From contig NC_039483.1 of NCBI RefSeq assembly GCF_003590095.1, positions 13,826,001 to 13,890,000 of the forward strand: 64,000 nucleotides of DNA, read 5' to 3'. How positions within the stretch are numbered: the stretch's first letter is position 1; every line of letters starts with the position of its first letter. This document shows, piece after piece, positions 35,729-47,100 of this stretch. The position numbers and the translations under genes were made by a program. The notes under the pieces are model-generated. The model ran no database searches, had not been told where the DNA came from, and saw nothing but the letters and a program-made list of their open reading frames with translations. The DNA is from Trichoplusia ni. Taxonomy: Eukaryota > Arthropoda > Insecta > Lepidoptera > Noctuidae.

Positions 35729-35862
35729 TACTCGTGGCTTCACCAGCCTCAATGCCCCTAAAAGCTGAAAAAACAAAATAGCATTAAAGTAGCCTGTGTT
35801 GATCAAAATTCTTAATCAATTTTTATCGAAATCAGACCATACGTTTGGGCGTGAATAGAAAA
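35729..35862 (-). mobile_element. Helitron-like or LINE tail fragment
   Basis: The order is CTCGTGGCTTCACC, AGCCTGTGTTGATC, TTTATCGAAATCAGACCAT. It is a relative of the piece at 23236 and of a common insect repeat in reverse orientation. Noncoding. Confidence 0.5.
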
Positions 35863-37102
35863 CAAGCATAAGTACTCACTCAAAAAATAAATAAAGCATT
35901 TTTGTTTGTAATATTGGTGTGGGTGAATAAAAATTCATGTGTTTTTTGAACCGATTGATTGGAAATACTTTTCATTGTTGTTGAAAAACAAATGATGAAC
36001 ATGAAGCTCTAGCATGAATGCGAGCAGCTAACCTAAAGCTTTTCAGCTAGCGTAACATTTTATATGCGTTTGATTTACAACATCCAGCCAATAACACGGC
36101 AGTAATTACTAATACTGTAACTACGTGTTAATTGGACTGGCTACGCTTCTAGTACCCTACTAAAGTGCACAAATAAACACCAGCAAAGCACTCATAAGAA
36201 ATGAAACCGATTACAATACTTGGACGTTTCCAAGCATTCCCGACGCGCCATTTACGAAGAATGCTCCTACTATATTACAGCACTAATACTTGTTAAATAA
36301 CTAACGAGTAAATGAATTTGTAACAAGTTAATAACGATAATTATCCGAAGCTTTTAGTCTGAGAATTTAAATACAGCGAGATTCTTCGCAGGAAGAGGAG
36401 AAATGTTAATATTTTTCAGTTAAGAATAAGGCAACTCGTCACAATTTATTATTTACTACTTCCCGGCGGCGTTCGTCCGACCGGAAAAATTCTTGCGGTC
36501 TCCCTGAGAATAAAACTGAAGTAGTTTTCTCTGGGGATGGAGTGGTGTTTATACCTCGATTTTATTAAAAATGGTTTAATAGTTTCGTAGTAAAATTGTT
36601 GGGCTACTGAGATGATTTTGGATGAATTAACTTTTTATCAAAACTTGAAGTGATTTTTAGTCTTGTAACTTATGTATGTGTACTGTTTCTAAGACTAAAG
36701 GACAAGTTTCTTGTATTTTAAATACAAAAAGAGCCCAAAGCCATCATTCTTTGAAAATTAAAGAAACAATACATTTCGATGAGAAAATGTTTCAACCGTT
36801 TTTTAACAATATTTCATTCAATTAGGAGTTATTGTTTTCAGTGATTAATGAATACTCTAGCTGAGGCAACTAGTAGCCATATTTTGATTTATAGCTCAAA
36901 CAATGTCAGTTGAATCGCAGATTAATGTCATGCTTATTATCTTTGAGTTTATTGGATATAGTCTTTGACAGCTCAAGCTTTAATCAATACAAGAAAAAAG
37001 AAAAATAAAAGCTAAAATGACGTAAAGTGCTTATTGGTTAGCGATGGTCAATTTAATCTCTGTTCGGGGATTTTACAAACATTTAAGACACTTATAAAAT
37101 CA
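35863..37102. other. Noncoding stretch
   Basis: No gene recognised. 36462-36600 may be an old repeat (CCCGGCGGCGTTCGTCCGAC, then GAAGTAGTTTTCTC), too decayed to class. Confidence 0.4.
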
Positions 37103-37222
37103 TAAACTCAGAACAACCGTTCGTGAATCACAAAATGCTTGACCTACGCGAGGATCGAAGCCGCGCCACGTCACAATCAGTGGGTGTAGACTTACAACAC
37201 TCAGTTATCCGTGCAGTAATTA
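37103..37222 (-). repeat. tRNA-derived SINE, minus strand
   Basis: On the minus strand it reads ACTGCACGGATAACTGAG (head with box A), GGCTTCGATCCTCGCGTAGG (box B in context), then GTCAAGCATTTTGTGATTCA and ACGAACGGTTGTTCTGAG. This is the same order as the copy at 40805. The 3' tail is cut off. Confidence 0.65.
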
Positions 37223-37298
37223 TGCACATAGCCAAGCGGCATCTCTATTTCAGCAGAAGTACTGCTCATCCGATTCTCTAAATGCTTATTACGGTCTC

Positions 37299-37355
37299 CG
37301 GTATCTTTGTGCAATTAATTTGAATGTTTGCAAACCACATCGACACAAAAATACA
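37299..37355 (+). repeat. SINE 3' tail fragment, plus strand
   Basis: GTATCTTTGTGCAATTAATT, then GAATGTTTGCAAACCACATC, matches the tail of the copy at 40805 (TCTTTGTGCATGTG, then GTATGTTTGTAAAAACCGC). It faces the minus-strand copy just upstream, so the missing tail of that copy may have been inverted. Confidence 0.5.
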
Positions 37356-37956
37356 CAACATTTGAGTGATTAAAATGTAATCTAGGGCTATGTTTGCAGT
37401 GACATTAATAATTTATGTGAGCCTTGAATTTATATGCAATTAATCTGTAGGATTCATTCAAATTTATTGCATAATTATGAATGTATATAATTTTATAGTC
37501 CGATAAGTCATAACAGTATACGGATAGCTGCATATAACATGGGTGTTTGTTTTATTAAATATTTCTTCAAATATAAATAATATGTGTAATTTATGTGTGA
37601 AAATTAGCTCCGAAGAAATTGTCGAATATCGTTGTTTTCATATGCCATATGTAAGCTCGGTTCCCAATAATTTTATCCATAAAAGACAGACTCAACTTAA
37701 ATCTTTGAATCAAAGACTGCACAACTACAAAGAGGTGATAAACCAGTGCATTTGTATTTGGATATATTTCACAATGTATCTGTACGTTCATCACTACATC
37801 ACTAAATGAATAACAGATCCGTACCATCAACAAACGAGTCCGACGCGTAACCAAACAAATGCAATTGCCAAACCAAACAAAACCCGAATAGATTCTAAGC
37901 AAGCTTTGTTAGTCTATGTATAATATAACTGTAAATAAAATACTAAGATATCTCCA
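37356..37956. other. Noncoding AT-rich stretch
   Basis: The overlapping plus and minus frames at 37543-37809 and 37591-37902 have no motif. Nothing else is seen. Confidence 0.45.
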
Positions 37957-38045
37957 TGTCACGGTAGCCTTGAGGTTATATGTATGGATTTGTATGCGCG
38001 AGGTGTGCGTTCGATCCCTAAAGCAGGCAAACTACTTGTTTTTTT
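37957..38045 (+). repeat. tRNA-derived SINE head, second type
   Basis: Box A-like GGTAGCCTTGAGGTTA (37964-37979) and box B CGTTCGATCCCTA (38008-38020), followed by GCAGGCAAACTACTTG. It differs in body from the 40805 family. The tRNA-like part lacks a pairing acceptor stem, so it is not a tRNA gene. Confidence 0.45.
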
Positions 38046-38254
38046 ACTTATCCAAATACATTTTTTTACAAAAGATAAAAAAACGTGTGTTGTTTTAGCC
38101 TCATATCTTTATTGATGCGATGTTAATGACGAATATCTCCAAAAAAACATATTGAAGAGAAATTGAGAATACATCGAATAATATTTTTTATTCCGAACAA
38201 TCTCTCAAAACTTATTTAGCAGTTCTTCTCTTCTTAAATCCATTTACATATTTT

Positions 38255-38325
38255 GATAGTAATTACCGTGAGAATACTTCATTATTTAATGATGTAACGT
38301 TAAATCATTTAATAACCCATTTACG
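38255..38325 (-). mobile_element. Penelope-like 3' tail remnant, palindromic tip
   Basis: TTAATGATGTAACG and the preceding ACCGTGAGAATACTTCATTA match the flank and tip of the left arm at 32345-32402. A short inverted copy of the tip (TAAATCATTTAATAA) follows immediately. It looks like two arm tips joined with everything between them lost. Confidence 0.5.
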
Positions 38326-39391
38326 TACTTAAAATGTATGAAATGTACCAGTTATGATGCAACATGTATAAGAAAACCACCCAAGCAACCGCATCTAAAT
38401 CGGTTCACCTGTTTAAGGTTTACAGTATCACATACGTACTCCACGGTCAAACTTACAACACCACACTTTTTTACGTTGAAGGTAAGAATAGAACCCTCGG
38501 TTAGACTCGCTGATTGGATATCTCATTAAAATCAGGAAGGAGCTAGCATCGTTTACCTCCCGTTACGGTCCCGAAGTGTTCTTTTCATTATTTTTTATTC
38601 CCCCGTTTTAAAACAAAATTGTACAGAAAATACTTTTAAGTACGTTTGTCAGTGACTGACAGGTTTTTGTAAATGTCATCTTGATCTGACTGCTGTTTTT
38701 TTTTTTTTCTAAAATTAATGGTTGATAATGTCAAACCAAGTGAGTGTTCGTTTTGTTTATTTTTGATTTAACTTAAGAACACCACCGCGATTTTCAGGTA
38801 TTTTTTTTTATTGTTTAATGTGCAAAGCATGAGTTAAGAACCTTTTCTACATAAATGATGGGATATGGGTGTGAATAAAAAAAGGAAGTAAACTAAAATA
38901 AAATGGAAAATAATTGCAATAAAATTGTAAATATCTTCATCTCCAATATTTTCCATAACCCATTCCATTTTACCATCGCAAAACCGAATACGACTCTCCA
39001 CCTGATGTCGGTAGGAAAAATACTTTTTCCTTAAATAATTTACCCAATTAGATGGCTGGATACGCTTTCCCGTGTCACTGGGCACGAAAATTACCGCCCT
39101 TATGAATCTCCTAATACGTATTGTCCTAAGATCCAAGCATTCATTACTTAAGTACCAGATAATTGGTACTTTTGACGTCTTGATTGGATTTCGTCGATGT
39201 AATGTTCTGAGTGAAGGATATTTTTGTAATAGTGCCGAATGTTGTAACGTTTTATTGTAATAATATGTCTTATAACGAAGAATATGACGAATATTTTAAT
39301 TAAAAATGTTTTATGTGAGTAGACTGCAAAAGATGGTGATTCAGTGCATAATAAGGCAATTCATTTTATTGAAACGCCATCCGCCACCTAA
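38326..39391. other. Noncoding AT-rich stretch
   Basis: The minus frame at 38834-39136 (100 codons) has no recognisable domain. Nothing else is seen. Confidence 0.4.
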
Positions 39392-39664
39392 ATGAACAAC
39401 ACAATTATGCAATCGTTTCAAATTGACAACACGAACATACAAACTCAGATATCAAATAGTAAAAAGAATAGGAAATGGGGCCCGTCAGGTCGATGGAGTA
39501 ATGAAGAGTGGCGGAAATACTTCCACGAGATTGCCTTAGATTGGGAGCCAATAGAGGGGAAAACTACAATGAGTGGGACAGATGGCCCACGTATTCTTAG
39601 CAGACGAATTGCCTCCATCAAATTTTATGCGAAATTCCAATTACGAAGAAACTTATTTAAATGA
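39392..39664 (+). CDS. Unidentified small ORF (90 codons)
   Basis: A true ATG in reasonable context (CCTAAATGA) opens 90 codons ending in TGA. The middle encodes KWGPSGRWSNEEWRKYFHEI, followed by ALDWEP. It is rich in Trp, charged and aromatic residues and unlike the Phe/Asn/Tyr-rich chance frames elsewhere. I do not recognise the family. It might be an exon piece or part of a mobile-element protein. No splice sites can be defended, and downstream is a noncoding tandem duplication. Whether it is real is uncertain. Confidence 0.25.
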   Translation: MNNTIMQSFQIDNTNIQTQISNSKKNRKWGPSGRWSNEEWRKYFHEIALDWEPIEGKTTMSGTDGPRILSRRIASIKFYAKFQLRRNLFK

Positions 39665-39793
39665 ACGCGTGAAAACAAACATAATTTAGACACATAACAT
39701 TTAAGTAAAATGTTGACAACACCTGTCTCGCTTGTTAAATGTACCAAGTGTTTCCGGGAATATATTTTTCATTTGGGTTACTGTTAGTTCATT

Positions 39794-40092
39794 CGAAATT
39801 CGAATTAAAGTTTTAAAACATTTGTTTTTCAGATGCCATTTTAGAAAATAAAAAACTGTCCGGCTTACAGTTCTTTACGGCGCGGCGTTCCAAATTTAAA
39901 CAAAGGTTTTTGTTATAATTTCCAGTGCTCATTAGTAGATAACGTCCAGTATCGAAATTCGAATTAAAGTTTTAGAACATGTTCTTCAGACGCCTTTCTT
40001 GAAAAAAAAAAAACTGTACAGCCAACGCGTTCTAAATCTAAACAGAGCTCTTTGTTATAATTTTTAGTGTCCAGTAATAAAATCCAGTATTG
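39794..40092. repeat. Diverged tandem duplication, period about 159 bp
   Basis: CGAAATTCGAATTAAAGTTT at 39794 recurs at 39953 (159 bp later). It is followed in both units by A-rich sequence with AAAAACTGT, a CCAAATTTAAAC / CTAAATCTAAAC block, TTTTTGTTATAATTT and a closing TCCAGTAT. The second unit is somewhat shorter and clearly diverged, so the event is old. Two units only; no class assigned. Confidence 0.7.
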
Positions 40093-40804
40093 AGTTATAT
40101 TGTGGAATGAGCCCGTTCCAAAACTATCGGGAAGGCACGCAACAGCTGTCTGGATATATTTTTATCGACCGAATAAAAATGTTGGGTATTTTTCAGGTCT
40201 ATTATTAGACTTGCATGCGACGATGTGTGACCGGATTTATTTCGTTAATAGTTTGTTCTGATGGCACTGGGTTCGACTAATAGTTATCGAAGTTTCCAAC
40301 GTGCACTCACTGTCACTGTTCATTACTTAGGAAAATGGATACAGAATAAACCTCGTATTTGGGTCACATACGTAACATTGCACAAGATTTTGGCACCTTC
40401 ATTTACTTTTTTTAAGGATGAATATTTGCTTCAATGTATCAAGTTCATTTGCAAAAGAGGGTTATAGGTAAGAGATTGTTATTTGTGATCCTTTGTTGAG
40501 TTACGTTGTTTGTCAACCAATTCTTAAGACACTATCGCCCTCAGATCTTTGTTCCAGCGATTAGTACAGCAGATGTGGTCTAATAGACATTTTAGAGCAA
40601 AAAACTCGTAACGATAAGAATGTATCGTTACAAGAACGTTAAGAGCTTCCATATGGTAACTTAAGTACTTATGCACTTCTTGGCCACTTCATTCCAAAAA
40701 GAAAAACCTATTGAACTTGATTTTAATAGACGAAACTCTTGCTAGACCTCTAATTTCCTCTCCCCAGACCACTTTCAAAATAAATTCAACAGCACTTACT
40801 ATTT
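40093..40804. other. Noncoding AT-rich stretch
   Basis: The frame at 40261-40467 has no motif; otherwise nothing is seen. Confidence 0.45.
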
Positions 40805-40981
40805 GACTGCACGTATAGTCGAGTGGTTGAGGTCATCACACCAAACCGACTGTGCGCGACGTGTCGCGGGTTCGATCCCCGCGTAGGACAAGCATTTTTG
40901 TGATCCACGAATGCTTGTTCCGAGTCTGGGAGTCTTTGTGCATGTGATTTGTATGTTTGTAAAAACCGCATCACACAAGGA
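40805..40981 (+). repeat. tRNA-derived SINE, best copy
   Basis: The head is GACTGCACGTATAGTCGAGT, with box A TAGTCGAGTGG at 40816-40826. Box B GGTTCGATCCC is perfect at 40869-40879. After the tRNA-like part come CAAGCATTTTTGTGATCCAC, GAATGCTTGTTCCGAGTCTG, and a TTTGTGCATG..TTGTATGTTTGTAAAA tail. Box spacing fits RNA polymerase III promoters. Relatives are at 8755, 37103, 37299 and 63640. The minus frame across it is incidental. Confidence 0.8.
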
Positions 40982-41417
40982 TCAAATTAATTACTGCGGG
41001 AGTCGTTTTTTAAAAACTAAAACTAAACTGAACTATTTTAAATTTGAAATACTTTACTAAGAATCAAAATACAATCTGTTTATCAGTTTCTAACTAGGCC
41101 ACCTAATTTAGGTCACACATTACATAAGTAATTAAGCAAGTACTACTTAACAAGTATGAATTGTTAACTTGGCTCAGATTGAGATGCCCTGACAATGTCA
41201 ATTATACAATTAATGCCAAGTGTGGATGTGTATGTGTATGTGTCTGTGTATGGTAATCAGAAGGGATTCGAGTATAAATATACCTTGATTTTGGATTTAC
41301 AAATGAATGAGATGAGAGAAACTGGGGTATTGTTGTATGTATGTCAAGGAATATTATGCTATAGTTTGATATATAAATGATTTTTTAATTATTTATTCTA
41401 ATCTATATTATCTATAT
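40982..41417. other. Noncoding stretch with a microsatellite
   Basis: A GTAT/GTGT-type microsatellite occupies 41221-41252. The frame at 41195-41380 covers it and is not a gene. Confidence 0.5.
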
Positions 41418-41660
41418 TCTATATTAATATATAAAGCTGAAGAGTTGGTTTGAACGCGCTAATCTATGGAACTACAGGTCCAAATTGAAAAATTATTTTT
41501 GTGTCGAATAGACCATTCATCGAGGAAGTTATAGGCTATAATCATCACGCTGCAACTAATAGGAGCGAAGATACAATGGAAAATGTGGAAGAAATAGGGC
41601 AGGTATAAATCATAACTTTTATCTTCTAACCACGCGGACGAAGTCGCGGGCGACAGCTAG
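41418..41660 (+). mobile_element. Helitron-like non-autonomous element, copy 4
   Basis: A 5' TCTATATTAATATATAAAGC start and a 3' CTAG end at 41657-41660. It sits between T and T here; Helitrons usually insert between A and T. Order: GAACGCGCTAATCTATGGAA, GACCATTCATCGAGGAAG, ATCACGCTGCAACTAATAGG, and CACGCGGACGAAGTCGCGGG close to the end. At 243 bp it is the most complete copy, sharing its middle with the reversed copy at 18180. Confidence 0.7.
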
Positions 41661-42464
41661 TAATTTTATAATTGGAAGTGCATGCACAATTTAGGTCTTT
41701 TCATTTGAAGATTCTTATTAATTGTCAGAGAACCGAACACTGGAGCGTTTTAAAAATAAATAATTAAACTACTTATATCTTTTTTTTATCATGTGTTTTC
41801 ATATTTTTATTTGAAGTTTCTTGTCCATTTTTATCCATGGGAAATACATTTGGGGACCGTACACTAGTCTCTAGTTGTGTAATCCGGAACGGAACGGAAC
41901 GGAATGTGATAAGAGTCGTCACACATTCTTATTAAAATAGGTTCAATAACATTTTAGTCACACTAACAGAAGGGACTTAGTCTCAAACTAGTTGAAAAAT
42001 AAACTAAAGTAAAAATAAACGAGAATTCTTCCCTTAGACCGGCTAACTAGTTATTATTTAGCACACAAAGATATCTGTCTCTCAATCAACTATAAATAAT
42101 GGCGCTCTAGTTTCGCATTCAAATAAGATCTCAGTGAAATCTATTCAAAATGTTATTACGCGTTTGTGAACATCTTATGCTGATAAATAGTCCCAGAACT
42201 TCACCGCTTGTCTCCAAAACAAATGTCATATTCTCATTATTTTCATTGCGAATTATAATTGGAATTTTATCCCAGTGATACGTACAAAAAAATGGTTGTA
42301 GTTATTGTTATTATAAAGCTGTTGTGGTTTAAGCTTAATTAATTAACGTTCATGTTTTGTGGGATTACAAAAGTTCATTAACTACGTGCAGTTTGTCATA
42401 CAGAACCTGTTTCGATGAGATTTTTTAATAAGCTGGTATATTATAACTGCTTTATGAGTATATA
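41661..42464. other. Noncoding stretch
   Basis: A (CGGAA)4 run lies at 41885-41904. Nothing else is recognised. Confidence 0.45.
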
Positions 42465-42765
42465 AGGGGAAGTTTGAAAGTGGCATCGGTTACAGAGAAA
42501 CTACGTGGTAACCGGCTGTCATGGTATGGGCATGTTATGCGGAGGAATGAAAATCATGTGGTAAGGAAGGCGTTAAGCATGGATGTGGATGGATATAGGG
42601 GAAGAGGACGACCAAAGAAACGATGGATGGATTGTGTGAAAGACGATATGGCTGTAACGTGTGTTTCTTGTGAGATGACGGCCGATAGGAAGGTATGGAA
42701 GAAGATGACATGTTGCGCCGACCTCTAATAAAAATGATTGGGATAAGGGCAGGGGAATTATGATT
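42465..42765 (+). pseudogene. RTE-like LINE ORF, C-terminal fragment
   Basis: The open piece 42474-42728 encodes the end of a LINE polyprotein: VTEKLRGNRLSWYGHVMRR, then RGRGRPKKRWMDCVKDDM and a CEMTADRKVWKKMTCC block. These are hallmarks of the region after the reverse transcriptase in RTE/BovB-like insect LINEs. The first codon is TTG, so there is no native start. A stop (42726-42728) is followed in another frame by WDKGRG, so the end is frameshifted. RT and endonuclease are missing: a 5'-truncated, dead copy. Confidence 0.75.
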
Positions 42766-45700
42766 ATAACTGCTTTATAGCGAACATCTGAATAGATAGG
42801 ACTTTTTTTAATGTAGCCTTATTACTAAGGCTATGCTGTCTGTCTCAAAAAGCTGAAGATTTTCACAATCAAAATCAAAATTGAGATTAGGCAACCGTTG
42901 CTCATAAAATTGATAATTGACCATTTTCTTTTAATATCTTTATTAATTAGCTTATCTATATGAAACCCTGAATATATCAAGTCCTATTCGCATTTAACCG
43001 GCTCCATTCAACAAAAACAAGTATGAGTCTTCAAAATCAATATACATATAGTTACGCAATACATATCTTAAGGGCTAGTCTAACCTTCTAAACACAATAC
43101 CCACCTCCTAAACCACAACACTGCATAACAATTTTAAACAATTTACACTTCCCACCAAATAAAATCATGACTCAGTAAAACACTCAGCAGTACTACTAAC
43201 TCCGGAAGATGTTAATGCTTGTCCATTACATCAAGTACATTAACAAACTACACATTTAATTCAACAATACCGTCTCTTGCGTCACCCATCAACGGATTTA
43301 GGATCTTTTGATCGAATGCCAGAGGAAAACCACTGACTGTCAGTGGGATAGCTACTGGGATATAAAAAAAAATGTCGTGCTTCATTTGTTTGCACTTTCG
43401 GCTGAGGAATGTTCGGATTTCAATGTGTTATTGTTTTAGACTATGGTGTACGGAAAATGGAAACGTTATTGACATTAGCAGAGTGTAAAAGTGCGAGATT
43501 TTATTTATCCTATATCTTTTGTATAGGTTTTTTGAATATCGTTGTTTTGGTTTTTTAATAGTAGACCAGAAAGCGTGTATCTTATTACTGAGTAATGTAG
43601 GAACATCTTGATACGTCTTAAAGTTGGCCAAATATCACCTAGCCGGCTTACTAGCGCATTGGTGATACTATTTTAAATCTGTGGTTTAAAGTTGAATATG
43701 GATGAAATATCTGTTATATCTGGATGAAACAGCATACTACATGGCATACGCTACATGGCATAATAATAAGATATTTATATGGGTATTAGTTGGTATAAAT
43801 TAGCGCCATATACATGTTGTCTATACAAATAATTTACACACCATACATTTTAACTATTACTAGACACAAACTATATACAACACTACTAGGTACACGTCGA
43901 ATAACTCTAAATTCATCCGTGTAACACAGTTAACATAATTTAAGATTCCGTTTTTGATCTTTTAAAAGCCACAATTAATGACCCACATTATATAATATGT
44001 TAATTGAATCCAAGATATTCAAAGAATTATTAGAATTGCTTGTTTAAATCTGAATGAGAAACGCGACGAAACATCGCAAGTCAAAATATCTCTGTCATTT
44101 AAATCGTTTAAATATCAAAACGATGGTATTCACACACGTATATTATTATACCTAGTTATATTTAACTAAAATATTTTCAAATAAAACTTGAGCTTTCTGC
44201 TGTATAAATTAGAGTTCTTTTTTTAACGCAACGCCATCTTGTCTCAGATTAAGCAAAGGTTTTATTATGAGTACTAGACTGATAAACTCTAAATACATAA
44301 ATAATATGTATAAATTTTGTTCGTTGTTCTGAATGATTATTTATGTAATGTATCAAACTTATTATTATCTCCGAAATTACTCGTACGCGCACGTGGCCCT
44401 ATAAACTATGTAGGAATAGCATTTACAATGTAATGCTCATAATTATTTGTGACGCAAGCTTCGCCCGCCTTCGTGAGTTCGCAGTATAGGGATTGCATGT
44501 TGCTTGTATTGAAGGAATATTGATATCAAAGCGTAACTGAGCTTGTAAACAATGCTACCAGCTGACTCGTTCCCATAGTTCTGCCAATCAAGTCGATTTG
44601 ACGTTTAAACTGTCATACCATAAACTTTTTATTACCGACCTCTATACTTGTATTCGACGCATTGAATCAGAATTCATGTTTGCAGCCAACCGCACTTCAT
44701 TTAAATATTAAAGCAGAAATATATTTGTGAAACTAGTTACGTCTCCTCTAAAATAGTTTAATAATTCAATTTTCCAACGCCAATTTTCTGTTCACTGATT
44801 GAGTGACGAATATTTAGTGTTTGCTAAACCGCGTTTCGCGAATACCAATTTAGTGAGACTATGCGTTTATTGTATCGATGCCAAGTCGTAAAGATGGAAA
44901 CAAGATCGAGTGCACAATAAATCGATGCGGGGAGCGTTGCTCGATAAAGTTTGCGAGACGTGCATTGTGAGTTGTCGTACGCAGTTGAATAGTTACACAC
45001 CCTTTGTCTGTTACCAGAAACAGGATAAAAACAGTTTTTAAACAATATATTATACGTAATAACTCGTGAAGTCTGTTACAGCCATTTCATAACGTTGGCA
45101 CCGCTCCGCTAGTTAAAGTGAACTAATAACACACACGGTGTCAAGATGAGATAATTATTTGTTCATAAAATATACTCTAATAAACTTAGAGTTGAGATTG
45201 TGGTATTTTGCTTGGTGCTAAAGCTAGTAAACTATTGGGCGAGGATGCAACGAAGATTAGGTTTAAGATGACTGAGACATATGGGTGGGACAGTTGGTTT
45301 GGTTAGCGATTCTCTGTTGTTTGACGATTGGATGTCGCATTAACTGTTAAGTAGAGCTTCCCTTTGGTTTATGAAATTTCTTTCTACCTACTATAAAAAA
45401 AATATATTTCTATTTAGCACCACTTCTATTTAGATTGTATCTATATTTACAACAATTAAATATAATACAGATGTCGTGCTACGATACAAAGTACATTGTT
45501 TGATAAAATAAATCTGATCCACAAGTGAGCCTGATGTGCGACATTTGCGGCCTTTGCCCAAAATCCACCAAAATGACAAAAATTCTTTTTCTCAAGGTCA
45601 AAATGCACTATCTGTGTTCACATTCAATCCCACTAGCCGATTGAACACATGAACGCAATTAAGAACTTCAAAATATAAATAAACGTACAAACAACTAGAC

Positions 45701-46896
45701 ACAGTAGACTATGTCTGCGTGTTAGACGTGAGTAATAGTGTGGTTTCTTCGCATGAATTGTAAGTAGTTGTTACGTACAACAAACACATACATACCAATC
45801 AGTGTACAAATCAGGCAATTTGACAGCGTCTTACTGTGAATTGTTGCATCGCTTCTTTTCCTCATGCTATCCACTTAAAAAATGGTAGAAAGGACGAATC
45901 AGGGTGCTGTCCACTGCAATCTCGACGAGTAAAGAGTGATATTTAGCTTAAATGACTCAAGATTTATCATCGTGTCATGATCAATAATACATTTCGTACT
46001 TTCTAGACGGGTTATTATTAACATACTTATCAAACTCTTCAAGTCCACGTTTTAACGGAACATGTGACTCTCTGTTCTCTCTCTTGTTTTCACATCGGTC
46101 CATTCGCTTTAATTTTGACATGCTAACTATTTAGTTTATTTATTGTCATAGACAGGAGATAATACTTCATTATGGCATAAATCTTGTATTCTCAAAAAAA
46201 AATATTAAAAGAAAAAGCGTTTGTGAAAGGGAGACACCGCTATACCGCAGTCACGCCTTCACAAATACACTGCATTCTGTTTAGCTCTAATATACCACTC
46301 GTATAAAAATAATCAAATTCTAAAATAATATACATCTAATACGCAATAAACGTATACCAACTACACGTTACGTGAGTAAGGTATAAAATTTACTGCCTTT
46401 CATAAATGCTAAATTAAATAAGCTCACAGATTACTGTGCTAGACTGTAGGCGGGAAAAAATGATGCGAACATTGCAACCCACATTCATTTAACGTAAATT
46501 TAGTTTTTATGTCGTGTACATTAGATAAAATGGTAAATATAATTTTAATTCTATTTATTTGTTCATTTAATAACGTACAACGAAAAATATGAATGTGTCT
46601 TATTTAAAATATTACAAAAATTAATAAAGTTTTTGTTTTTTTTTTCATTCCGTTTTCATCATTTAGGTAAAAAAGACAGATTCTTATTTAAATTTACGAA
46701 AATCAATAAAGCTTTTGTTATTTTTCATTTCGTTTTTAAATTTGAGGTCACAGATTATAAAATAATATTTATGACAGCATAAAGTTTTTAGGTCTCGTGT
46801 CTTTTATTTATTTTAGAATAGATTATTGTTTTAGTGAGTCGAGATACAGTTATAGACGTAATTTATGAAGGTTTATTAAGAGAATAACATTTAGAC
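42766..46896. other. Noncoding AT-rich stretch
   Basis: No gene recognised over 4 kb. A CTACATGGCATA word is repeated near 43737-43761. 44445-44475 has a short CTTCGCCCGCCTTCGTGAG scrap of a repeat tail. 44820-45110 is complex and GC-balanced and contains a minus frame of 73 codons without a motif. Confidence 0.4.
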
Positions 46897-47035
46897 ACAC
46901 AGACACAAGACACAGGCGCAAGACGGCTGGCAGGAGCTGGATGCGAGAAGCCGAAAATCGATCTCAGTGGCGTGCACCTGGAGAGGCCTATGTCCAGCAG
47001 TGGACTGCGATAGGCTGATGATGACACAGACACAA
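46897..47035 (+). mobile_element. Short LINE insertion with 12-bp target duplication
   Basis: ACACAGACACAA occurs at 46897-46908 and again at 47024-47035. The 115 bp between encode the last residues of a LINE ORF (RSWMREAENRSQWR, then GEAYVQQWTAIG and a TGA stop) and end in TGATGATG. This is a classic severely 5'-truncated target-primed insertion. The same terminal peptide is encoded in reverse at 60087. Confidence 0.75.
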
Positions 47036-47045
47036 ATGATACAAA

Positions 47046-47100
47046 GGTTTACTCACGCGCATTTATTGGGACTGCCCTAGTTTCGGACCCAGCTCGAGTC
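47046..47100 (+). mobile_element. Penelope-like left-arm remnant
   Basis: GGTTTACTCACGCGCATTTA, TTGGGACTGCCCTAGTTTCGG and ACCCAGCTCGAGTC match the left arm at 32403-32461 with several changes and a small deletion. It starts ten bases after the LINE insertion. Confidence 0.7.

Noticed and set aside
40805..40981. tRNA gene suggested by perfect box A and box B
   Set aside because: The acceptor and anticodon stems do not fold properly and the unit continues into a repeated SINE body found at four other places.
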